NCBI RefSeq assembly: GCF_028281305.1
Contig: NZ_JANQKD010000120.1
Location: 39,391 to 103,390, forward strand
Length of the DNA: 64,000 nucleotides
Origin: Pelagibius sp.
GTDB taxonomy: Bacteria > Pseudomonadota > Alphaproteobacteria > Kiloniellales > Kiloniellaceae
Direction: 5' to 3'
In this document: positions 56,128 to 64,000 of the stretch, piece by piece
Layout of the letters: each line of letters begins with the position of its first letter
Position numbering within the stretch: the stretch's first letter is position 1
Made by a program: the position numbers and the translations under genes
Notes under the pieces: model-generated
Database searches by the model: none
Told to the model about the DNA's origin: nothing
Seen by the model: only the letters and a program-made list of their open reading frames with translations

Positions 56128-57879
56128 ATGGCCCTAGACCAATCCAGTATCGGTGATCCCGGGCTGCCCTGGGACAAGAGCTATCCGCCCGGCGTCGCGT
56201 GGGACGGCCCGGTGCTCCAGGAACCGCTGTACCTGGCCTTCGACCGGGCCGTGGCCGGATACGGCGGCCAGCCCTGTCTCGACTTCCTGGGCAAGCGCTA
56301 CAGCTACCAGCAGGTCAGCGATCTGGTCGACCGCGCGGCGCGCGGCTTCCAGGACCTGGGGGTCAGGAAGCGCACCCGGGTCGCGCTCTTCCTGCCCAAC
56401 ACGCCCTACTATGTGGTCTGCTATTTCGCGCTGATGAAGCTGGGCGCCATCGTCGTCAACGTGAACCCGCTCTATGCCGAGGAGGAGGTGCTCGACCTGC
56501 TGGCGGACTCCGGCGCCGAAGTGGCGGTCACGTTGGATCTGAAGCTGCTGCTGCCCAAGCTGGTTGACGCCTTCAGGAAGACGGCCCTGAAGAAGATCGT
56601 GGTCTGCGCCATGGGCGATGTCCTGCGCTTTCCCAAGCGCCAGCTGTTCGCCATCGCCAAGCGCGGCGAACTGGCGAAGATGCCGAAGGACGAGGGCTAT
56701 GTTGCCTTCGCCCGCATGATCGACAACGACGGCCGTTTCGAGCCGGCGGAGGTGACCGTCGAGGACGTCGCGGTGCTGCAATACACCGGCGGCACGACGG
56801 GCACGCCCAAGGGCGCGATGCTGACCCATGGCAACCTCTCCGCCAACACCAGCCAGCTTTGGACCTGGTTCATCGGCGCCGAGATGGGCAAGGAACGCAT
56901 GATGGCGGTGCTGCCGCTGTTCCATGTCTTTGCCATGACGGTGATCATGCATCTGGGCATCCGCGGCGCGGCGGAGATCGTTCTGCTGCCGCGCTTCGAG
57001 ATCACCATGCTGCTGAAGGCGATTGCGCGCACCAAGCCGACCTGCTTTCCCGGCGTGCCCACGCTCTACAACGCCATCATTCACTATCCGAAGCTGGCGC
57101 GTTACGACCTCTCCTGCATCAACTACTGCCTCTCCGGCGGTGCCTCCCTGCCGCAGGAAGTGCGCGAGGGCTTCCAGACCCTTACCGGCTGCAACGTGCT
57201 GGAGGGCTACGGACTCAGCGAGACCTCCCCGGTGGCGACCTGCAACCCGCTGATCGGCACGCAGAAAGACGGCTCCATCGGCCTGCCGATGCCCGGCACG
57301 ACCATCGAGATCCGCTCCCTGGACGATCCCGACAAGCTGATGCCGCTGGGCGAGGTGGGTGAGATCTGCATCCGCGGCCCCCAGGTGATGGCCGGTTACT
57401 GGCAGCGCCCCGAGGAAACCGCACAGACTTTGCGCGCCGGCAGCGTCCACACCGGCGACGTCGGCTACATGGACGAGGAGGGCTATACCTTCCTCATCGA
57501 CCGCCTCAAGGAGGTGATCATCTCCGGCGGTTACAACGTCTATCCGCGGCATATCGAGGAAGCGATCTACCGGCATCCGCTGGTGGCGGAGGTCACGGTC
57601 ATCGGCGTGCCGGACGACTATCGCGGCGAGGTGCCCAAGGCCTTTATCCGCCTGAAGGAGGGCGAGCACCTGACGCTCGAAGCGCTTCAGGACTTTCTCA
57701 AGGACAAGCTCTCGCCCATGGAGATGCCGCGCCAGGCGGAGTTCCGCGAGGAGCTGCCGAAGACCATGATCGGCAAGCTCTCCAAGAAAGAACTGATCGC
57801 CGAGGAGCGCGCCAAGCACGCCGCTGCAGCATCGCCGCAAGAGGCGGAGTCCGTGGGTCAGGGGCAGGAGCCTTCATGA
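56128..57879 (+). CDS. Long-chain acyl-CoA synthetase (FadD-like)
   Basis: 583-residue AMP-forming acyl-CoA ligase with the P-loop motif YTGGTTGTPKGAML, the LEGYGLSETSPVATCNP adenylation motif, YMDEEGYTFLIDRLKEVIISGGYNVYPRHIE and the C-terminal PKTMIGKLSKKEL with the catalytic Lys. It activates fatty acids for beta-oxidation. The GTGAGAC stretch before the ATG is a weak ribosome site. Last codon overlaps merR (ATGA). Confidence 0.9.
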   Translation: MALDQSSIGDPGLPWDKSYPPGVAWDGPVLQEPLYLAFDRAVAGYGGQPCLDFLGKRYSYQQVSDLVDRAARGFQDLGVRKRTRVALFLPNTPYYVVCYFALMKLGAIVVNVNPLYAEEEVLDLLADSGAEVAVTLDLKLLLPKLVDAFRKTALKKIVVCAMGDVLRFPKRQLFAIAKRGELAKMPKDEGYVAFARMIDNDGRFEPAEVTVEDVAVLQYTGGTTGTPKGAMLTHGNLSANTSQLWTWFIGAEMGKERMMAVLPLFHVFAMTVIMHLGIRGAAEIVLLPRFEITMLLKAIARTKPTCFPGVPTLYNAIIHYPKLARYDLSCINYCLSGGASLPQEVREGFQTLTGCNVLEGYGLSETSPVATCNPLIGTQKDGSIGLPMPGTTIEIRSLDDPDKLMPLGEVGEICIRGPQVMAGYWQRPEETAQTLRAGSVHTGDVGYMDEEGYTFLIDRLKEVIISGGYNVYPRHIEEAIYRHPLVAEVTVIGVPDDYRGEVPKAFIRLKEGEHLTLEALQDFLKDKLSPMEMPRQAEFREELPKTMIGKLSKKELIAEERAKHAAAASPQEAESVGQGQEPS

Positions 57880-58274
57880 CCAAGCTCTACTCGGTGACCG
57901 AGCTGGCGCAGGAGCTTGACGTCACGCCGCGGGCGCTGCGCTTTTACGAAGACAAGGGTCTGATCGCGCCGCAGCGCGCCGGCAAGACCCGCGTCTACAC
58001 GCACCGCGACCGCGGGCGCATGATTTTGATCCTGCGCGGCAAGCGCCTCGGGTTTTCGCTGCGGGAGATCGCCGAGTGGCTCGATCTCTACGACAGCGAC
58101 CCGGGGCAGGTCGAACAGATGCGCCTGACTCTCAACAAGGCCCGTGATCGCATCGAGACCCTGGAGGCGCAGCATCGCGATCTGCAGCAAACCCTCGACG
58201 AATTGCGCAGCATTGCCTCCGATGTGGAGGATTTTCTGAGGTCCAAGGGCGCCAGTACCGAGGCCGCCGAGTAA
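57876..58274 (+). CDS. LiuR-like MerR-family regulator
   Basis: 132 residues: MerR winged helix (YSVTELAQELDVTPRALRFYEDKGLIAP), then ILRGKRLGFSLREIAEWLDLYD and a coiled-coil dimerisation helix, with no Cys metal site. This is the LiuR/fatty-acid branch of MerR regulators. It is co-transcribed with the acyl-CoA ligase and probably controls the operon through a palindrome at 55919. Confidence 0.86.
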   Translation: MTKLYSVTELAQELDVTPRALRFYEDKGLIAPQRAGKTRVYTHRDRGRMILILRGKRLGFSLREIAEWLDLYDSDPGQVEQMRLTLNKARDRIETLEAQHRDLQQTLDELRSIASDVEDFLRSKGASTEAAE

Positions 58275-58340
58275 CAGTCTTACCCTCCGCCGCCGGCATC
58301 CGCGCTGCGGCCAGGAGATCAACGCCGAAAGGTCCGACCC

Positions 58341-59480
58341 ATGCACAAGAACGTTGTTATCGCAGGCTACGCCCGTTCCCCCTTTCACTTCGCCAACAAG
58401 GGGGACCTGGTGAAGGTTCGTCCCGACGAGATGGCGGCCCAGGTGGTGCGCGGTCTGCTCGGAAAGACCGGGGTCGACCCCAAGGATATCGAGGACCTGA
58501 TCGTCGGCTGCGCCTTCCCCGAAGGCGAGCAGGGCCTCAACGTCGCGCGGCTGATCGGTTTTCTCGCGGATCTGCCGATCTCGGTCGCCGGGACCACCGT
58601 GAACCGGTTCTGCGGGTCCTCCATGCAGTCGATCCACATGGCCGCCGGCAACATTCAGATGGACGCGGGCGAGGCCTTTATCTGTGCCGGCATCGAGTCC
58701 ATGAGCCGGGTGCCGATGGCAGGTTTCAATCCGCTGCTGCACCCGGGCCTCGCCGAGCGTTTCCCCCAGGCCTACATCTCCATGGGCGAGACGGCGGAGA
58801 ACGTCGCGCAGAAGCATCAGATCCCGCGCGGCCGGCAGGAGGAGTTTGCCGTCTCCAGTCACGTCAAGGCTGCGGCGGCACAGACCGCCGGCAAGCTGAG
58901 CGACGAGATCGTCCCGATCCAGGCCAACGGCGCGACGGTGGAGGCCGACGGTTGCATCCGCCCCGACACCTCCGCTGAAGCCCTGGCCGAGCTGAAGCCG
59001 GCCTTCTCGACCGACGGCAGCGTCACCGCCGGCACCGCCTCGCCGCTCACCGACGGTGCCTCCGCCGTGCTGGTGACATCGGAGGATTATGCCAAGGCCC
59101 ACGGACTGCAACCGCTGGCCAGGCTGCGCTCGATCGCCGTGGCCGGCTGCGATCCGGAAGTCATGGGCATCGGCCCGGTGGCCGCCAGCCGCAAGGCGCT
59201 GGAGCGCGCCGGCATCGGCGTCGGCGACCTCGACATCATCGAGTTGAACGAGGCCTTCGCCTCCCAGGCGCTGGCCTGCGCCGACGAACTGGGTCTCGAC
59301 CTCGAGAAGACCAACATCGACGGCGGTGCCATCGCCCTCGGCCATCCCCTGGGGGCGACCGGCGCGCGCATCACCGGCAAGGCCGCGCAGCTTCTGAAGC
59401 GCGAAGGCAAGCAGCTCGCCCTTTCGACCCAGTGCATCGGCGGCGGTCAGGGCATCGCCACGGTTCTGGAGGCGGCCTGA
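58341..59480 (+). CDS. Acetyl-CoA acyltransferase (thiolase, FadA-type)
   Basis: 379-residue thiolase: nucleophile Cys91 in VNRFCGSSMQSIHMAAG, the GGAIALGHPLGATGARI block with the catalytic His, and C-terminal Cys in STQCIGGGQG. It cleaves 3-ketoacyl-CoA in the last step of beta-oxidation. The stop overlaps the next ATG (TGATG). Confidence 0.93.
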   Translation: MHKNVVIAGYARSPFHFANKGDLVKVRPDEMAAQVVRGLLGKTGVDPKDIEDLIVGCAFPEGEQGLNVARLIGFLADLPISVAGTTVNRFCGSSMQSIHMAAGNIQMDAGEAFICAGIESMSRVPMAGFNPLLHPGLAERFPQAYISMGETAENVAQKHQIPRGRQEEFAVSSHVKAAAAQTAGKLSDEIVPIQANGATVEADGCIRPDTSAEALAELKPAFSTDGSVTAGTASPLTDGASAVLVTSEDYAKAHGLQPLARLRSIAVAGCDPEVMGIGPVAASRKALERAGIGVGDLDIIELNEAFASQALACADELGLDLEKTNIDGGAIALGHPLGATGARITGKAAQLLKREGKQLALSTQCIGGGQGIATVLEAA

Positions 59481-61810
59481 TGACCATCGCATCCGCTGCC
59501 GTCATCGGCGCCGGCGTGATGGGGGCGGGCATCGCCGCCCATCTCGCCAACGCGGGCGTGCCCGTGCTGCTTCTGGACGTCGTGCCCAAGGAGGGCGGCA
59601 GTCGCAACGCTCTTGCCGAAGGGGCCATCGCCAGGATGCTGAAGGCCGACCCGGCACCCTTCATGTCCAAGCGCCTGGCCAAGCTCGTCACCCCCGGCAA
59701 TGTCGAGGACGACCTGGAGAAGCTCGCCGGGGTCGACTGGATCGTCGAGGCGGTGATCGAGGACCCGCAGATCAAGGGCGCCCTCTACGAGAAAATCGAG
59801 GCGGTGCGCAAGGACGGCTCCATCGTTTCCTCCAACACCTCGACCCTGCCGTTGTCACTCCTGACGCAGGATATGCCGGCCCGCTTCCAGGGCGATTTCC
59901 TGATCACCCACTTCTTCAATCCGCCGCGCTACATGCCGCTGCTGGAACTGGTGGTGGGCAAGGAGACCCGGCCCGAGGTGCCGGAGACCATGACCGCCTT
60001 CGCCGACCATCAGCTCGGCAAGGGCGTGGTGCTCTGCCACGACACCCCGGGCTTTGTCGCCAACCGCATCGGCACCTTCTGGCTGCAGTGCGCGGTGGTG
60101 GAGACGCGCGAACGCGGCCTCACGGTCGAGGAGGCCGACGCCGTCATGGGCCGGCCCATCGGCGTGCCCAAGACCGGCGTCTTCGCGCTGCTGGATCTGG
60201 TCGGCCTCGACCTCATGCCCAAGGTGGATGCCTCGCTGGCCGCCACCCTGGCCCCGGACGACGCCTACCAGGGCCTGCGGCAGCCCTTTCCCCTTCTGGA
60301 GAAGATGATCGCCGAAGGCTATACGGGCCGCAAAGGCAAGGGCGGTTTCTACCGCCTGAACAAGGCCAACGGTGCGCGGGTGAAGGAGGCCATAGACCTG
60401 GGGAGCGGCGACTACGCGCCGGCGCAGAAACCGTCCCTCGCCAGCGTCTCGGCCAGCCGCCGCGGCGGCCCCAAGGCGCTGGTGGCGCATGACGACAAGG
60501 GTGGCCAGTTCGCCTGGGCCGTGCTGTCCCAGACGCTGGGCTATGCCGCCGCCCTGGTACCGGAGATCGCCGACGACGTGCCCTCCGTCGACCGCGCCAT
60601 GCGTCTCGGCTACAACTGGAAATTCGGGCCCTTCGAACTGATCGACAAGCTGGGCGCCGCCGACTTCGCCGAACGGCTGAAGGCCGAGGGCCGCCCGGTC
60701 CCGCCGCTGCTGGAAAAGGCTGCAGCGGCTGAGGGCTTCTACCGGGTCCAGGACGGCCGCCTGCAGCACCTGACCGTCGAGGGCGGCTATGCCGATGTGG
60801 AGCGCGGCGACGGCGTGCTGCTGCTGTCCGACGTGAAGCTCGGCAGCGAGCCCCTGGCGAAGAACGGTTCGGCCTCCCTCTGGGACATCGGCGACGGCGT
60901 CGTCTGCCTGGAGATTCACACCAAGCTCAACACCATCGATCCCGAGGTCTTCAAGATCATCGGCCAGGCCGTTCAGTTCGTGCCGAAGGAACACAAGGCG
61001 CTGGTGATCTACAACGAGGGCAGCCACTTCTCCGCTGGCGCCAACCTGGGCCTGGCGATGTTCGCCGCCAATGTCGGCGCCTGGCCGATGATCGAGGACA
61101 TGGTGGCCCAGGGCCAGAAGATCTACACGGCCCTCAAGCGTGCGCCCTTCCCGGTGGTGGCCGCGCCCTCCGGCTTGGCGCTGGGCGGCGGCTGCGAGAT
61201 CCTGCTCGCCTCCGACGCGGTGCAGGCCCACGCCGAGAGCTACATCGGCCTCGTCGAGGCCGGTGTCGGCGTCGTCCCGGCCTGGGGCGGCTGCAAGGAG
61301 CTGCTGAGCCGTCTCGCCCGCGACCCCAAGCGCCCCAAGGGGCCGATGCCGCCGGTCGCCAAGGCCTTCGAGACCATCGGCATGGCGCAGGTCGCCAAGT
61401 CCGCCTTCGAGGCCAAGGAGCTGGGCTTCCTGCGCGGTGAGGACCACGTCACCTTCAACCGCGAGCGCCTGTTGGCCGACGCCAAGAAAACGGCGCTCTC
61501 CCTGGTCGAGGGCTACCAGCCGCCGGAGCCCGTCGAGCTCAGCCTGCCCGGGCCTTCCGGCAAGGCCTCCCTCGCTTTTGCCCTGCGCGATCTCTACGCC
61601 AAGGGCGTGGCGACCGAGCACGACATGGTGGTGGCGAGTGAGCTGGCTGATGTTCTGACCGGCGGCGATGGCGCCGACCACACCGAGCCGGTGAGCGAGG
61701 ACGCGGTCCTGAAGATGGAGCGGGAAGCCTTCATGCGTCTGGTGCGCACACCCGGGACCCTGGCCCGGGTCGAGCACACCCTGGAAACCGGCAAGCCCCT
61801 GCGTAACTAG
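59480..61810 (+). CDS. 3-hydroxyacyl-CoA dehydrogenase/enoyl-CoA hydratase fusion (FadB/FadJ-type)
   Basis: 776 residues. Residues 1-300 are a 3-hydroxyacyl-CoA dehydrogenase with the NAD motif GAGVMGAGIA and VEAVIEDPQIKGALYEKIE; a second 3HCDH C-terminal domain follows to about residue 440. A C-terminal crotonase domain has the oxyanion-type SAGANLGLAM and ALGGGCEILLAS motifs. The order, dehydrogenase first, is the reverse of E. coli FadB. It performs the hydration and oxidation steps with the thiolase upstream. Confidence 0.92.
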   Translation: MTIASAAVIGAGVMGAGIAAHLANAGVPVLLLDVVPKEGGSRNALAEGAIARMLKADPAPFMSKRLAKLVTPGNVEDDLEKLAGVDWIVEAVIEDPQIKGALYEKIEAVRKDGSIVSSNTSTLPLSLLTQDMPARFQGDFLITHFFNPPRYMPLLELVVGKETRPEVPETMTAFADHQLGKGVVLCHDTPGFVANRIGTFWLQCAVVETRERGLTVEEADAVMGRPIGVPKTGVFALLDLVGLDLMPKVDASLAATLAPDDAYQGLRQPFPLLEKMIAEGYTGRKGKGGFYRLNKANGARVKEAIDLGSGDYAPAQKPSLASVSASRRGGPKALVAHDDKGGQFAWAVLSQTLGYAAALVPEIADDVPSVDRAMRLGYNWKFGPFELIDKLGAADFAERLKAEGRPVPPLLEKAAAAEGFYRVQDGRLQHLTVEGGYADVERGDGVLLLSDVKLGSEPLAKNGSASLWDIGDGVVCLEIHTKLNTIDPEVFKIIGQAVQFVPKEHKALVIYNEGSHFSAGANLGLAMFAANVGAWPMIEDMVAQGQKIYTALKRAPFPVVAAPSGLALGGGCEILLASDAVQAHAESYIGLVEAGVGVVPAWGGCKELLSRLARDPKRPKGPMPPVAKAFETIGMAQVAKSAFEAKELGFLRGEDHVTFNRERLLADAKKTALSLVEGYQPPEPVELSLPGPSGKASLAFALRDLYAKGVATEHDMVVASELADVLTGGDGADHTEPVSEDAVLKMEREAFMRLVRTPGTLARVEHTLETGKPLRN

Positions 61811-61860
61811 AGGCCTTGCACGTGAAGATGAAAAGAGTCGGCCCAGCGAATGACCCCGTG

Positions 61861-61961
61861 CTTCGAGACGCCCCCGGACTGTTCCGGGGGCTCCTCGGCA
61901 TGAGGTCAATCGATCCGCAGCTTTGCCTCACCCTGAGGAGGACCGAAGGTCCGTCTCGAAG
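61861..61961. repeat. Dispersed structured repeat (CTTCGAGACG element)
   Basis: Outer arms CTTCGAGACG (61861-61870) and CGTCTCGAAG (61952-61961) enclose stems CCCCCGGA/TCCGGGGG, CCTCA/TGAGG and GGACC/GGTCC. This is a known style of intergenic palindromic repeat in alphaproteobacteria. It fills most of the 218-base gap between the FadB-type and acyl-CoA dehydrogenase genes and may shape or end the transcript. Confidence 0.7.
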
Positions 61962-62028
61962 GGCGAGGCAAGGCGGGCCAAAGAGTCGTATTGCTGCGCG
62001 TTAGAGCAAGACATCGAGGAACCAGACC

Positions 62029-63816
<1,788 letters not shown>

Positions 63817-63902
63817 CTCCCCCGCAATTGATGTTGGTGCGGTCGCGCCCGACCCGATAGTCTCCTTCGCGGGGTGGGACCCATCGTTCCCGGGGGGACA
63901 GC

Positions 63903-64000
63903 GTGGACGCAGCCGCGGACCGACAGCGGACGGCCTTTCCTGAGTTCCGCTTTACCGGCACCTGGCGCAGCTATCAGGCGCGGGTGCTGCATGAGCTGGA
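63903..64000 (+). CDS. Helicase-like protein, N-terminus only
   Basis: GTG 63903 after CCGGGGGGA opens a frame (VDAAADRQRTAFPEFRFTG, then TWRSYQARVLHEL) that continues past the window. The WRSYQARVL segment resembles the start of the helicase domain (WRPYQ motif, Q-motif region) in superfamily 2 helicases. Too short for certainty. Confidence 0.45.
   Translation, partial: MDAAADRQRTAFPEFRFTGTWRSYQARVLHEL

Overview
The window is high-GC alphaproteobacterial DNA, most likely from a free-living Rhodospirillales or Kiloniellales-type bacterium. That placement is an inference from gene content: a complete C-P lyase set, TRAP-type uronate uptake, a DUF1127 protein, an HfaB/CsgG-type secretion locus, a LiuR-like MerR regulator and an Irr-type box. 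Genes are dense, many start/stop codons overlap (ATGA, TGATG, GTGA), and there is no rRNA, tRNA, CRISPR array, phage or transposase.

Layout. 1-744: the N-terminal part of a PhnD-like binding protein gene. 1012-9006: phnF (minus) divergent from phnGHIJKLM and a second phnM-like gene. 9018-11804: a GNAT enzyme, a secreted hydrolase, another GNAT enzyme and a cyclic-nucleotide-binding protein. 11895-16395 (minus): the phosphonate transporter phnC-phnD-phnE-phnE with a hexapeptide acyltransferase. 16811-21196 (minus): a 1,197-residue multi-PAS hybrid kinase and an OmpR-type regulator. 21548-24445: a DUF1127 protein, then a DUF1007/NicO metal-transport pair. 24651-29906: two LuxR-type regulators lacking a phospho-acceptor Asp flank a secreted protein, followed by an HfaB-like lipoprotein and two exported HfaD/HfaA-like proteins. 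30053-32524: a lipoprotein, cytochrome c and IalB-like operon, then a Crp/Fnr regulator. 32862-40681: an epimerase convergent with gntR-uxaC-dctPQM-oxidoreductase. 40911-43644: a compact operon of a Cys4 MarR regulator, a signal-peptide protoglobin, a CPGC redoxin and a class I amidotransferase. 43652-44752: a frameshifted EF-Tu-domain-III-like gene, a DUF2061 gene behind an Irr-like box, and a small hypothetical gene. 44864-51572: a second uronate block (Ldh-type dehydrogenase, UxaA and GntR on minus; a second dctPQM on plus). 51737-55751: alcohol dehydrogenase, TetR, MipA-like protein and a membrane-anchored FAH-family protein. 56128-63816: a fatty-acid oxidation cluster (acyl-CoA ligase, MerR, thiolase, FadB/J-type fusion, acyl-CoA dehydrogenase). 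63903 to the end: the start of a probable helicase gene.

How it works together. Phosphonate uptake and C-P cleavage appear to share one PhnF-type operator (GTCTAGAC core), seen beside phnF/phnG and upstream of phnC. The two uronate blocks each have a FadR-subfamily regulator and share an operator-like sequence (TGGYCWGACCA). Together they could take galacturonate through tagaturonate and altronate to 2-keto-3-deoxygluconate. The fatty-acid cluster has a LiuR-like palindrome at its head.

A window-wide oddity is a series of short direct or tandem duplications (units of 11-19 bp) at gene ends and intergenic sites. One of them, 17 bp, frameshifts the EF-Tu-like gene. Another repeats the last codons of a dctQ gene into a chain of three-codon mini-ORFs ahead of dctM.
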